The position numbers were made by a program, and so were the translations under genes. Shown piece by piece: positions 24,886 through 36,987 of a DNA stretch of 64,000 nt (within the stretch, counting starts at the first letter, position 1; each line of letters starts with the position of its first letter). The DNA is from Epiperipatus broadwayi (Eukaryota > Onychophora > Udeonychophora > Euonychophora > Peripatidae). Below the pieces are notes generated by a model. That model was given only the letters and a program-made list of their open reading frames with translations. It did no database searches and was not told where the DNA came from. The DNA lies in NCBI GenBank assembly GCA_028023455.1, contig JAQFVV010012405.1:8723291-8787290 (forward strand), read 5' to 3'.

Positions 24886-25400
24886 TTGATAGTGGCAAGA
24901 TTAGTTATTCAACTTAATGGTAGTTACCAAATGCAGATAATATATGTTTATGCCCTGACAAGTACTCATTGTGATGATGAAATAGAGAATTTTTATATGA
25001 ATGCACAAAAGGCTTTTGATCAGACCAAACAACAAATTGTTATGGGCACTTTAATGCTAGAATTGATAAACAAATGAAAGATGAAAGTGCTGTAGGTAAA
25101 TTTGGTTATGATAATAGAAATGAGAGAGGACATAAACTTGTGGAGTTTGCAGAAAAAGAAAAACTATATTATAAATTCTTTTTTTTTTTTTTTTTTGAGA
25201 AATAGGCTAAATGGAAATGGGCATGGAAGCATCCAAATGAAGATAATGCAGAATTGGATCATATTTTGACTACTAGAAAATATGTATTTTAAGATTGTAA
25301 TATTTTTAATAATTTTAACACAGAATGTGAGTATCAATTAGTGAAATGGAAGATACATGTTAATGCTGAACTAGCGAGACAAAAATTATTAAGAAAAACA
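24886..25400 (+). pseudogene. RTE endonuclease domain fragment
   Basis: Frame 24886-25077 encodes QMQIIYVYALTSTHCDDEIE, the conserved VYAPTS region of RTE endonucleases. It continues in another frame through GKFGYDNRNERGHKLVEFAE and, past a T18 run, KWKWAWKHPNEDNAELDHIL (the catalytic D-H region). Premature stops break it. Confidence 0.8.
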
Positions 25401-25646
25401 GTATTCACAGTTGATTTTCTTAATCTTCAGAAATGTTACAGTAAATTTAAATTAGAACTTGCAAATCATTTTCAAATATTACCAGATTTGAACACGATTC
25501 AGTTTTGAATGAAATCAATAGGAAGATAATTGATACACTTCTAAAAACTGCAACACAGGTAGCTGGCACAAAAAAGCGTCAATTGACCAGTAAAATTTAT
25601 ACTGAGACAAGACAATTTATGAAGAAAATAAAGAATATGAAAATAT

Positions 25647-25955
25647 ATATCCAAATTATATTGGTTACATTATGTTGAAATGTCCCTAGTCCATAGGGAT
25701 GATTTACACCCTTGGATTGCTTTGTAGTGATATCCAAATTATATTGGTTACATGTATGTAATTTTAGGTTCTCATTGATGATTATCATCTAATATTTGCT
25801 ATTATCTAAATGTTAATTGATATGTTCTCATGGATCTTTACACTATAACCCCGAAGACTCGTGGTAGACAATGCTTGTAACCATCTGTTTAAACCAATGC
25901 CTTTGTTCACAATTATGTATCTTGGTGCTGTAAATAAAATATCCTTTGAAATGAA
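25647..25955. repeat. Insertion in RTE relic with a 24-bp direct repeat
   Basis: A 24-bp block starting atatccaaattatattgg occurs at 25647-25670 and 25730-25753, separated by 59 bp that contain the hairpin cccta/taggg. RTE similarity is lost from about 25671 to 25955, so an unidentified short retroposon or filler DNA may be inserted here. Confidence 0.55.
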
Positions 25956-26145
25956 AGTATATAAAAATGATAAAGAAGGATTGAATATTTAGAATTTTGT
26001 AAAATAGTGTGAATGAATTAGTAAGGAAAGCTATATAGGAGAATAAAAGTTAAGCATGTAAAACAGCATCTTGGTATTGGTGGGAAACTTATTTCTGCAA
26101 TAAGAAAAAAAGATAGAACTATAAACCAAACAGAGTGATCACATC

Positions 26146-26960
26146 ATGAAATATATAGGAGTTCTGTCAAGAATTAATAAAGAACAAGAAAAAGTACTTC
26201 CTGTAATCATTATACCTTCTGAATTGCCCAGGATTTTAAATGAAATGAGAAATGCAATCAAATCTATGAAGAAAGAAAAAGATACAGATAATGTTGGAAT
26301 TATAAATAATATCTTAAAAGAAGCAGGTGAAGAAATGGAAATTATTTTGGCAAAATTATACATCAAATGTCTAAATGTTAAAGATATACTGGATTATTGT
26401 CAGATGGCAGTATTAATATTTAAAAAAAGATGATAAAGAAGATTACAGATCTATCAGTCTTTTATCTGTAGTATATAAATTTTTTACCAAGATAATTACA
26501 ACTCATCTACAGCAAACTTTAGATTTTAATCAACCAAAAGAAACAAACTGGATTTAAAAGTGGTTTTAATACAGTATATCATATCCAAGTATTGAGAGAA
26601 GTTACAGAAAGGACCAATGAACATGAATAGCCAGCCATTGTACTTTGGATTTGTAGACTATGAAGTGGCACTTGATTCTATAAACATTTCTTCAATGATT
26701 AAAGCATTGGATTAGCAAGATATAGATCCAGGATATTGTCATATTCTGATGAATATTATTCAGATTATGAAGAGGCACTTGATTCTATAAGCATTTTTTC
26801 AATGATTAAAGCATTGGATTAGCAAGATATAGATCCAGGATATTGTCATATTCTGATGAATATTGTTCACTGACAATTAGATTACATTTTGATATTAGGA
26901 AGATTAGCGTTGAGAAGGATGCATGATAGAATGATTCCATATTTCCAATTTTTTTTTACA
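26146..26960 (+). pseudogene. RTE reverse transcriptase fragment with internal duplication
   Basis: Frame 26146-26433 holds the start of the RT (residues around LPRILNEMRNAIKSMKKEKD, then LAKLYIKCL). Motif A follows in a different frame as GFVDYEVALDSI. A 107-bp unit at 26656-26762 is repeated at 26763-26869, duplicating motif A. Stops and shifts abound. Confidence 0.8.
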
Positions 26961-27715
26961 TCAATTTTGCAAGAAATATTTCATGGATTAAAATGAGAAG
27001 CTAAGAGAAGTAAATGGAGATTATTTAAGTGATCTACATTTTGCAGAATGTAATTGTTTTTTCAAATAATGTGTTGGAGCTTCAGGAAGTGTTGCAAGAG
27101 TTATCAGATGAAAATAAGTTGTACTAAAATGTAAATGTTAAAAAAGACTAAAGTTTGATAATGATGAGCTAGAAGAAGTTTACTTCTACAAATACTCTGG
27201 TCAGATTATTACTAAGATGGAAACATAGTAAATGAAATTAATCATAGAATTAAACTTGATTGAAGTGCTTTTGGTAGAAATAACTTAATATTGAAAGGAA
27301 ATATGCCTATGTGTTTGAAAAGGAAGATTTTTAATAAATGTGTTTTCTAGTTCTTGAGACTTGGACACTTAACAGAAAAACAATACAGAGATTTCAGAGC
27401 ACTCAATGAAGTATAGAGATACATTTTAGGAACAACAAGAAGAGATGAAAAACAAAATATAAGGATGAGAGAGGAAACATAGACTGAAATGGAGTTGAAC
27501 TGGATGTATTGCTAGAAGAGATGATAAGTTGAAATCCTAAACTGGATTCCAAGAGATTGTAAAAGACTTAGAAAGTGATCACATGTGAGATGTATGAATG
27601 AAATAAAAAAATGTGCTGAAGTGATGTGGAGAGCAGAGGTTAGTGATTGGAGAAGATGGATGAACTTTTAGAGACCTCCATCCTGCAGTGGATCGATAAT
27701 GATTAATGATGATTT

Positions 27716-27849
27716 AATATGATTTTTAGTTTAAAATGTTAAGTCAGAAACTAGTTTGATAATAATGCTTGATAGGAATATGATAAGCTCTACAAAGTAA
27801 TATGTATTGATTACTAAAGCTTATAATATATGGCAGCACTTGGAAAAAT
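27716..27849. other. Spacer after RTE tail
   Basis: AT-rich junction between the RTE 3' end and the first truncated LINE-A copy. Confidence 0.4.
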
Positions 27850-28134
27850 ATAATGAAGTTATGGAAGAATAAATATGAACAAAGAGATTATACAGAAAAT
27901 GGGTTATTGGTTTTTATGCTGGGTTTGGGAAAAGATAAGGGGGATTTAGATATGAAGGCCATGAAGTTGACAAAGATTATGTTGTGGAAATGGAATGGAG
28001 CAGATTATGGGAAAACTTAGGGTGGGGAATGGAAAGAGAAGGTAAAGTAGCTAACAGGTTTCTCTGGGCAGAGTTGCTGAGAGATTCCTAACTCCGTATA
28101 AGGAAAAGTCACAGTGCATCACATCACATCATAT
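27850..28134 (+). mobile_element. LINE-A 3' end, 5'-truncated copy 1
   Basis: Matches 3935-4200 of the LINE-A copy: end of pol (LGLGKDKGDLDMKAMKLTKI-like), the 3' UTR block gctaacaggtttctctgggc, and the terminal gcatcacatcacatcat. It is followed immediately by another truncated copy. Confidence 0.85.
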
Positions 28135-28455
28135 AGAGACGTCTGACTCCAAAAAAGGAGAACCCACAATGCATCGCATAGAAATATAAACAAAGAGATT
28201 ATGCAGAAGTGGTTTCTTGGTTTTATGCTGGGTTTGGGAAACGTAATGGGGATTTAGATATAAAGGCCATGGAATTGACAAAGATTATGCTGTGGAAATA
28301 GGGTGGAGCAGGATTGAGAAGAATATGGGAATAACTTAGGGTGAGAAATGAACAGGGAAGGTAAAGTGGCTAACAGGTTTCTCTGGGCATAGTTGGCTGA
28401 CAGCTTCCCGACTCCAAAAAAGGAGAAGTCACAGTGTATCCATTGCATAGATAAA
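28135..28455 (+). mobile_element. LINE-A 3' ends, truncated copies 2 and 3
   Basis: About 28135-28180 is a ~45-bp piece of the 3' UTR (ctgactccaaaaaaggag … gcatcgcata). About 28181-28455 is a third 3' end, starting inside the last pol codons and ending at gcata. All lie head to tail, each junction falling in the CATCAC-like tail of the preceding copy. Confidence 0.75.
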
Positions 28456-30211
28456 CAATTATAAACTAATAGTGGTAATGTCAGTGTTATACTGTATAAA
28501 GTTTTTGCATATGTGATGGCTGGAAGAATGGTAAAATGGATGGAAGAAAATAATATAGTGGGTGAAATGCAAGGACATTTTAGAATTGATAGGCATGTAG
28601 AAGATAGTTTATTTGTAGTATGAATAGAAATACAGGTAGGCAGTTGTATATGGTCTTTCTAGATATAGAGAAGGCATATGATAGAGTAAATAGAAATAGA
28701 TTAAGGGTAAGTTGAGTAAATTTGGGAATGAATGGAGCTTTAATGGATCTTATTAAGAGATTGTATGAAAATAATTACTATATGTATCAATTAAGAAATA
28801 TAGAATCAATTAGAGTGAAAAAATAGGGTAGGACTAAGGCAAGGAAAGGATGACCTATGTCACCTATTTTGTTTTTGTTATATTTGAGAGAAATGAAGAG
28901 AATAATAGAAAGACTATGAAGTTGAGCAGAGATATGATTAATAAATGGCAAGGAGTGTATATATTATCAGGTCTTTTATTTGACAATGTTATCTTTTTGT
29001 GCACAGAAAATAGGGAAGATATGGAAGTTATGCTGAAGACATGCGCAAGGGTAGGTAAAGAGATGGGAATTAAATTTAGTGAAGAAAATCAAAAAGTAAT
29101 GATGATAAATGCTAGGGAAAGAGAAGAGAAATAATTTTTATTGGGGATATAAAGTTAAATGTGGTGAATAGGTGTAACTATTTGGGAATCATCTTAAATA
29201 ATCAGAGGAATTGCTTGGATGAATGGGATGAAAAAATAAATGAGGCAAAGAAAAGACTGACAATGGTAATGATGTGTTATATGTTAGTAAAGGGGTGTTA
29301 GATTACTTAGAAAAAGTAAGAGAAGTAGGAAGACATGCATTAGATGCAGATGGGTGAATGGCAAAATAAGCAATTCAAGGAGAAAAGAAATAGTCAAGTT
29401 TTTATATGAGAGATGCAAAAAGCAAAATAAAAGTGTTTGGTAGATTGCAATTTATGGATAGTAAAAGAATAGCCAAAATAGTATTTAATTGGGTTACTAG
29501 TAAAGGGCAGGCAACAAGATGAACGAGAAAAATAGTACAATATGCAGAAGATTTGGATAAAGACTTTATATCAGTATACTTCTACAAAAGGTGAGATGAT
29601 TGTATTAGGAGGATTGTTGAATGGGATAGAAAAATAGATGCATTAATAAAAAACAGGGAGTTGAGGAGATGGATAATTAGTATGGGAAAGTAAAAAGGAG
29701 TTTAAATATTTATAGAAGTAAACAGAATATTGGGTGTGAATTAATTAACGATAATAGTAAGGAAAGTAGTTGATTGTTTAAGGCATGAACAGGATCATTA
29801 GCATCAAGAGAATATAGACATAAATGGCGAAATGTAGATTATTTAGTCTGCAACTTAATATAAGGAAGGCATGGAAAATATTAGGCATCTGCTAATTGAA
29901 TGTAAATGCTTAGAAGCAGAAAGGGTTCAAATAAGGTTGCAGGAGAAAGTGATTATACAGAAAGTGGGTTCTTGGTGTTTATGCTAGGTTTGGAAAAAGA
30001 TAAGGGGTATCTAGATATAAGGACCATAGAGTGGACAAAGATGATGTTGTGGAAATGGGATGGAGTAGGATAGAGAATCATATGGAAAAACCTTAGGGTG
30101 GAGTATGGAAAGGGAAGGAAAGGTTGTTAACAGCTTTCTCTAGTCATAGTGTCTGAGAGATTCCTGATTTCAATAAAGGAGAAGTCATAATGTATCATAT
30201 CACATCACATG
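28456..30211 (+). mobile_element. LINE-A 5'-truncated copy 4 (RT to 3' end)
   Basis: Begins within RT at a block matching 2338 of the first copy and runs to the CATCACATCACAT tail at about 30211. It shows the IDMEKAYDR-like motif A (about 28660), GLRQG-like motif B (28830), a disrupted FADD-like region (28975-29000), the LSVVNR..NYLGI block and the CCHC region near 29850. Frames are broken by many stops. The 94-codon frame at 28850-29134 is the longest piece. Confidence 0.85.
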
Positions 30212-30909
30212 ACTCAATTTTTCTGCAGAAGGCAAATTAAGATTATTAGATAACACTTAATCATTATTGGTGACAATTTGTCATTGGTGTCACCTCTTAA
30301 AACATTTTACTGTAGAGTCTTATATTAAGGGTATATTTTATAGTTTGATGCTGTAGAGTGGCAGAGATTAGATTCCTGGGATCATAATCAGCTCGGTAAT
30401 CATAATGCTTTAATTTCTCTTAACTATTAGTTTTTACTGCTATTTTCAGTGTAAGGTATAAACTTTAATGAGCCTATAAAAACCCTTGAGATATATTAGT
30501 CAATCAAAAGTAAACCGATTTTCTATTGCTTGAGGTCCACACAGAATAGTGAGAGTTTATTATTAGATACAATTATGGTTTTAGCCCTGTGCAAGTTAGT
30601 TCATCAATAGTATAAACATATTCAAGAGCTAACGATCCCTGAATTGAAGCTCAAACTGATATTTTTATATATGTCATTTGAGTTCAAAGTGATTATTTGA
30701 TTACCTATTACTAGAAGATCAATTATGTTTTGATGTTAATCATTTGTTATTTTTTTTTAACAGTCATATAAGTTTTTCTGTTGTTGCTGAAATTAACTAT
30801 TCATCTGTAAACAATAATAATAATAATAATAACAACAATAATAACAGCAGCAGCAATATATAACAAATTTATATCGACAATAAAGTCATCTACTCAAATG
30901 TGTTTATTG
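30212..30909. repeat. AT-rich DNA ending in a short microsatellite (30817-30860)
   Basis: No gene recognised. A run of (AAT)n, (AAC)n and (AGC)n trinucleotides occurs at about 30817-30860. Confidence 0.5.
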
Positions 30910-31025
30910 TATGCCTGAGTAATCAATGGATATCATGTCATATGCTCTTACAATATCCATAGCCCCAGGGTAGTTTTTGGCTTTTGCCTTCATAAGTAAA
31001 GACTAAGATTCAAAACTAGAACTAA
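30910..31025 (-). mobile_element. FB1-related arm fragment with decayed HHR motif
   Basis: Shares with FB1 the order 'gagtaatcaatgga', 'ccccagggtagtttttggc' and 'ttgccttcat' (FB1: ccccagactagtttctggc, gtggccttcatc). On the minus strand this is the HHR segment with its core decayed (CTTATGA, AAAAC). Confidence 0.6.
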
Positions 31026-31304
31026 TTCACCTACCCATCTAAACGCCACTTTCCCCCTCTTTTATACTATTCAAGTGTGTAGCTAAAATTAAAAAAAAAA
31101 AGCTTCTTATTTTAAACTGGAGCTAATTTGCTTACAGAATTACAAAGTTTTGACCCAGGGTCAGGTTTTATTTACCCAGTTTCAAGTCAGTTGTAAATCT
31201 TTTCTACCATTTGGCTGGGACATTAAAATACAAATGCAAGATAGAGACGTTTAAAAAATAAGAACAGCCATCTTATCTTTGTATTTAAATTACGAAGTCT
31301 AAAT

Positions 31305-32465
31305 CATCATGATCTCATTCCGAAATGCTTTAGATTGACCTATATAATTGGATTTAGGTACAAAGATAAGACAGTTGTTCTTATCTTTTAAAAGTCTTTT
31401 AACATGATTTAACAGTGCATGCTGAAGCCTGATTACCTTCTGATTAAGAATAACTACTGCTTTTATATATAAATATTTTAAAAAATAATTCATAATATAC
31501 ATAATATATAAAAACAGCTCAGTAAAGTTTATATACTGCACTAGATACTGAAATCCTACAATAAATTATATACCATGGGTAGTAAATAATGACAAACTAT
31601 CATTAGCATAATCTAATATTATTGCTTAATTACAGTATCCTATCATTTAGTAGGATCAGTCCACTTTCATTTACATTTATAATAAAATCACAACTATCTA
31701 AGAATTAATTAAACTAATGTAATATAATTCTTAATAGTGTAACATAATTTCCAAAGACAGGTCTCTTCATCTTACTTTAGAGTCTGGGAAATTAATACCC
31801 GTATGATAATACAACCGCAGATCAGTTTCTGGCTTTTGCGTTCATCAAGAGAACTTACCAATATTGGAAATAATGCACTTACACATATAGCAATCAACTT
31901 TTTGCATCTTAATATTATTTCAGATAATAACCTGAAATTCAAACAAAGAGTAGAAAGAAAAGAACTGTTCTTGGAAACACCCAAATAAGCTAAAACATTA
32001 TGTGTTACATTACATTTGAGAGCAGACTGAATATTAACTATAACATCAGTGAGTTAGTAATATGACTGAATAGTGCATATTGAAGGCTGATTAACTTCTG
32101 ATTATGAATTACTAATAAAAACTGCACTTTTTTTATTAAAATGATTCTAACATCATCTAATATTTATCAGCTGCAAATTTGAAAATTGTGTTGGGTTTAA
32201 ATATAAATTAATAATGTAATGGACGTAAAAGTTACAAATCTTCATACTCTCATTATGAAATGCTTTAGATTGGCCTATATAATTGCACTTAGATACAGAG
32301 ATAAGACAGCTGTTTTTATCTTTTAAGAATTTCTTTCTTGCATTTGGGATTGCCCTGCATATTCACTATAACATTGGTGAGTTAGTAACTTGATTGAACA
32401 GCATTTATTGAAGGCTGATTGATTACCTTCTGATTCAGAATTACTAATGAAAACTGTGCTTGTAA
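31305..32465. repeat. Local repeat family, three diverged units
   Basis: Blocks such as gaaatgctttagattg, ctatataattg, agataagaca and the ctgattaccttctgatt end are shared by units at about 31305-31465, 31990-32130 and 32245-32465. Near 31810-31850 (minus strand) an FB1-like HHR remnant (ttgatga … gccagaaactgatc) is visible. No protein domain. Confidence 0.6.
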
Positions 32466-32526
32466 ATTATATTGTTATTAAATTGGGGGGGGGGACCAGT
32501 AGTTGTAAACTAATAATTTGTATTAG

Positions 32527-32615
32527 TTATTCAACTGATGAGGGCTGGTTCAGCATAAAATGTGCATCTTAGGGATCATACATCTTTTTCACATGTCTTA
32601 GATTACATGTTTTTG
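32527..32615 (+). mobile_element. FB2 arm fragment with decayed HHR
   Basis: Contains caactgatgagggctggttcagcat followed by AAAA instead of GAAA, then the 'tttttcacatgtc' block found at the ends of FB2 arms. It is a truncated, decayed arm. G10 lies just upstream at 32485-32494. Confidence 0.65.
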
Positions 32616-32710
32616 ATTACATCCTTTCACAAGGTGTTAAAAAGTGAATAGAAACCAGTTTCTAATTTGCATGAGGATGGTGTAGTGAAAATTACACTAC
32701 AGTAATATAA

Positions 32711-32900
32711 TTCATTAAGTAGTATAACGGACGGAACGATGACCATCAGCCCCAAAAGTTGATGGTGCCAGATATAATGGATGGAATGATTACAACTAAT
32801 CCCAAACATTGCTAACACCAGTATAATGGGCAGTACTCTTCATCAACAGTCATAAACTAACCAAGCCCAATGATGGTGCACTAGATGTAATGGATGGTCA
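32711..32900. repeat. Diverged ~55-60 bp tandem repeat
   Basis: Units share ataayggayggaaygat and the aatcccaaa/agccccaaa and tgccag/caccag blocks, at about 32711, 32770 and 32820. Function unknown. Confidence 0.45.
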
Positions 32901-33474
32901 ACTAACTTGCAGACTGTACTACTATGCAGATGTAGCAATATGGTGAGGGGATAAGTTAATATGCTCTAATTTATTGCCCCTAATGAAACAATCTGCAGAG
33001 ACCTACCAGGCTTAGAAGGGAAAAAAGTTGCGTCCAACTATGTTCAGACTGTGGGTCATCTAATAGAGTGCTAATGAGAACCCGATGAAATGCTTAACCA
33101 ATGATTGCATACTCTTTAATTGACTAACTCTATCCCTATTTAATAATATTAAATGCAATTTAGGTTAGTTCATCCACTTTTCCCCTTTTAAATTCCGTTA
33201 TGCCCTAATATTCAAACCCAGAGAGAATATTGCCTTTGACTCCTTTAGCAGGTATGAACAGATACACGCAACAACACCTGCACCTATATATAGGTTACAA
33301 CTAGCATTTATTATATTTGTTTTATTTTCAAGCTTTTATATGATAAGAAAAATAGATGTGTGTGCATGCATAATTATTTATAAACTGTGGAATGTCAGGA
33401 CAACTCAATAAACCAGAGACCGGAATAATACAAACTCTTAAACATTTATTAACAATAATAAATATCATCAAGTA

Positions 33475-33496
33475 TAACAACAACAACAACAACAAC

Positions 33497-33572
<76 letters not shown>

Positions 33573-33573
33573 T
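33475..33573. repeat. (AAC)n-(AAT)n microsatellite
   Basis: About 100 bp of pure trinucleotide repeat, AAC units followed by AAT units. It creates poly-Asn or poly-Leu ORFs on the two strands, which are artefacts. Confidence 0.95.
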
Positions 33574-35497
33574 GTACATGTGTCACATGTGAACCTCTAC
33601 CATTTTACTAATTAATTATCCTCCACATCCAACCCTTATACCCCATGGTAAAAATCCACCCATGTCACTTATTCTCTACAAATCATAATTATATAAAAAA
33701 AATAAACTTTAGTTATTTAATATAATTAAGATGCTGGCTAGCTAAATTATATATTTGCAGATGTTAACAACCTATTTAACAAGTTTCCTCAATTTATATA
33801 TATGATAGATAGATAGATACTAGTTGATTAATCAAACATACTGGAAAATATATGTACAAGGTTAATCACAAAATAAAACATATAATATGTATTCTGTATA
33901 AGTGTTGTAATTTAACCTATGAAAATAAATTTAGAGAATCTTATCTTAATATTTATGTAGATAACCTGATGTGAAGTAGATGGGTTAACCAAAATTTTAT
34001 TTACAATGAAAATAGAAAAATATCAAAGTGAATAATCCCCCCTTTTCTTCTTTGCTAATTCTAAAAAAAATGTGGCTTCAGCATCAGAGTGTGAAAATAC
34101 AACAGATAACATGAATAAAAAATAATAATAAATAAACAAAAATTTACAATATTGATTCTTTGATTAAAAATTGTAATTGGAACAAACTTCATAAAAATCA
34201 TCATAATAGAAGTAGTAGTAGTTCATAGTTAGGCAAGTTGTTCTTCAAAGCAGTTTTACTTAGTAAATCATTTTCCTTAGCAAGGATAGATAGGTACAAT
34301 GGTGTCTTCTGTAATTGTGTTTAACGGTAAACACCTTGATCCTCATTTGATTCATCATTAAGTATTCCAATCCTTGTTTACTTTGGACTTTAGGCATGTT
34401 CTTGTGTGTTTACAATAAAGTAGAAAAATATATATACATATATAGAGGTTTAATGCAGCTGGTAGGAAATACCATGACACATAATAGCATGTTTTGCTCT
34501 AGCCCATTTTCATATTAAAGTACAATTTAATAATAATTTATAATCATTTATTTGTATTGAATAGTATTGAAGCACTTTAAATATATATTAAGAAAATTAT
34601 TTCTTTTTTTTTTTCTTTTCCAATTTTCAGCAGACTTAATTTTCGTTATTCTTTTTGAAAAGATTTAAAATATTCAAATTTACTCCAACAACTTTTAAAA
34701 CACGATTTAATTATTTAAGAATTTATCAATTATTCTTATTTCTTATTTCGTTTTCTTTCCTCTGAATTTGGTAAACTTTTAGTTACAGCATTTGACTTTT
34801 AAAATGTTTATAATTTAACTAAAAGAAAAAATAAAACTCCATTTTAGTGTTCTAAATTTTAGTTTTAATTGCTGTCTTTTGTTACAGGTGCTATAACAAT
34901 AAGAAGAATGATTTGTAAACTGTTTTTTGTTTTTATACATTTCACATGTAGATTTCCAGGAACGCTAAGATTTTAAACTGCCTATTGTTTAAATTCATTT
35001 AGATTTTTATATGTATTGTTTAAATACATTTCATTTATTACAAATAAAAATAAAATAAAATAATATCAGTTTTATTTTCACACACATGCCCACCCCAACT
35101 TAACTTCACGCCATCCCAAAATCATTTAACTATAAATTAATATTCAATTTTAAATTAAAATATATATATATACATTACAGTTTATTTAATCATATAGTTT
35201 ATATATATATATACAGTATTACTTTCTAAAATATTGATCATATTTTATTTTATAATAAAATAATCTATTGCACATTATATGTATATATGTAATAAATAAA
35301 CAAATAATCTTCCCATTATTAATATAAATTCCAAATGGGTTGGGTTCAATAAATAGGCTTGATCTTTTTAGGAACGTGTGCATTGTAAGCTACCCTTTGC
35401 AGTAGTTGTAAACATATGTTATTTTGCTGAGGATAAAAATTTATTGTTTTTAAGACAATCATCTAAAATTATCTATAAAACACTTTGCACTACTGTA
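33574..35497. other. AT-rich DNA, nothing recognised
   Basis: Low-complexity A/T sequence with (TA)n stretches (e.g. 35160-35220). No gene or long repeat was identified. Confidence 0.4.
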
Positions 35498-35505
35498 GGC
35501 ACATG

Positions 35506-36065
35506 CAAGGCCAATCAGAGGAAGGGGGACACAGGAGGGGCGGTTGCCTTGGGCCCCACAATATTAGGAACCTTAATTTGGCAACTCAATATGTTAAACA
35601 AAAGTATAGAAGGCAAAGCGATGTCATGGCTCATAGAACAGTCTTAAATTTTACAGTTAATTACCAAAAAAATATTCGAGAAAAACTTTTCCAAGCAGGC
35701 ATACCAAAAGTCAAAAACATAAGCCAGTTTAGGAATGAGATGTCAATTTCACGACTCTGCGACGAAAGTGACTGCAGCACTTGGCGAGTCGCAGAACTAA
35801 TAGTCTCAGCCTCCTGTCAGCCAGTTCTGTGATAACATTGCTTTACAATACTAACAGTGCTAGAGTGAATTAATACTATCCAAGTGCTATCTGGATCTGA
35901 TCTGCTTGCTCATTTCTGCGACTCACAATTAATTGCACCCAGACTCCTGTTTCAGCCCTAAAACTCATTGCCTCTCTCTCCCTTCCCCCACGTTTTTATT
36001 TTAAATTTTGAAGGGCCTCTAAAATATTAGTTGCCCTGGACCTCGCATTACTCTGAAAGGCCCTG
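35506..36065. mobile_element. hAT-type non-autonomous element (560 bp) with 8-bp TSD
   Basis: Ends caaggcc…ggccctg, with a longer imperfect terminal inverted repeat. The subterminal ccttgggccccacaatatta on the left corresponds to taatattagttgccctgga near the right end. It is flanked by ggcacatg (35498-35505) and ggcacata (36066-36073), an 8-bp duplication with one difference. Higher G+C than its surroundings. Internal short inverted repeats (ctgcgac/gtcgcag) are present. The two overlapping ORFs of 89 and 115 codons show no transposase motif. Confidence 0.75.
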
Positions 36066-36160
36066 GGCACATATATAAAAAGTAAAACTAAAAATAAACA
36101 ATTTATTTAAAGCAAAAGTGTGTGTTTAAATTTATAAATACGATATTTAAAGATTAAAAG

Positions 36161-36270
36161 TCTAGTCAAGCGTTGGTGGTCGGGTTGTCAGCACAGCAGC
36201 CTTACTACAAGCAGTTTTCCTGGGTTAGCGGATTCGCTTCCTGGCCAATGCTATGACACATGAAAAAAAA
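36161..36270 (+). mobile_element. tRNA-Gly-derived SINE, second diverged copy
   Basis: gcgttggtggtcgggttgtc … ccttactacaagcagttttcc … tgggtt … cctggccaatgc follows the tRNA-Gly head of the SINE at 11602, with a small insertion around the B box. It is followed by tatgacacatgaaaaaaaa. Direct repeats agattaaaag (36151-36160 and 36271-36280) bound it, as expected for LINE-mediated retroposition. Confidence 0.8.
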
Positions 36271-36280
36271 AGATTAAAAG

Positions 36281-36987
36281 ACAAATAAATATTTTTAAAA
36301 TTTCTCACTTTAATGCAAATCTTTTAATTGCATAATCTGAATTAACACGATCTGAATTAACAATAATATGCATCATTCCAGACGTTAAATCAAAAATAAA
36401 TAAATTAATTATTTTTATTATGCCGAATTAAAAAAAAAAACAATCTTAAATATTGTAATTTATAAAAAAATTAATTTATGGATTCTTTAATATATAAATA
36501 TGCACGTACATAAAAACAAGACTGATTTGGTACCTTTGATTCCCTAGGCTTTCTGAATTATTAATTTTGCTGGATTAAAAGTAATTCAACAGTACACTTC
36601 TTTTTCCTATCATCAGTAGCTATATGTCTTTAAAACAACTATATATTGTTGAAAATTTAAACAAATTTTATTATATATTTACATTTCAGATTGCATCTGT
36701 TTTTGTTTTCAAACATATGATTATAAACATTGAAAAAATTTGTAGGAAATCTAAGAGTAATATTTGTGAATATAAAATCTTGTATATATGAGTGGAGGAA
36801 ATGCAATTGTAAATTAAATTAAAAAAAAAGAAATCTTACAAGGATGAAAATAATACAAGATATGTGTGATCTTTATTATTAAAAAAATAAAAGTCTGTAT
36901 CCAAGATTAAAAGAAATAAGATAATGCATAATGTGTTAAAAAATTATTAGCAATCATATATATTTACTGAAAGATTTCTGTTATCCT
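36281..36987. other. AT-rich DNA, nothing recognised
   Basis: No gene or repeat beyond simple A/T sequence. Confidence 0.4.

Larger units (their letters stand above)
24760..27715 (+). mobile_element. RTE-type LINE relic (endonuclease + RT), decayed
   Basis: Follows the RTE/BovB plan. EEP endonuclease: QIIYVYALTS near 24930, a GKFGYDNRNERGHKL-like block near 25095, and ELDHILTTRKYV near 25250. The RT runs 26146-26880 with LPRILNEMRNAIKSMKKEK, a thumb/fingers region, and FVDYEVALDSI (motif A). Beyond it are the C-terminal ETWTLN/RLQ-like and GEVRDWRRWM-like blocks. It ends near 27715 with gatcgataatgattaatgatgat, an RTE-like TGAT tail. It contains poly-T insertions, an insertion at 25671-25955 and a 107-bp internal tandem duplication. 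It is not functional. Confidence 0.85.

Noticed and set aside
33328-33592. ORFs with poly-Leu (minus) and poly-Asn (plus)
   Set aside because: They are translations of the (AAC)n-(AAT)n microsatellite, not proteins.
35378-35832. 89- and 115-codon ORFs inside the second hAT element
   Set aside because: Overlapping frames without transposase motifs; the element is non-autonomous.
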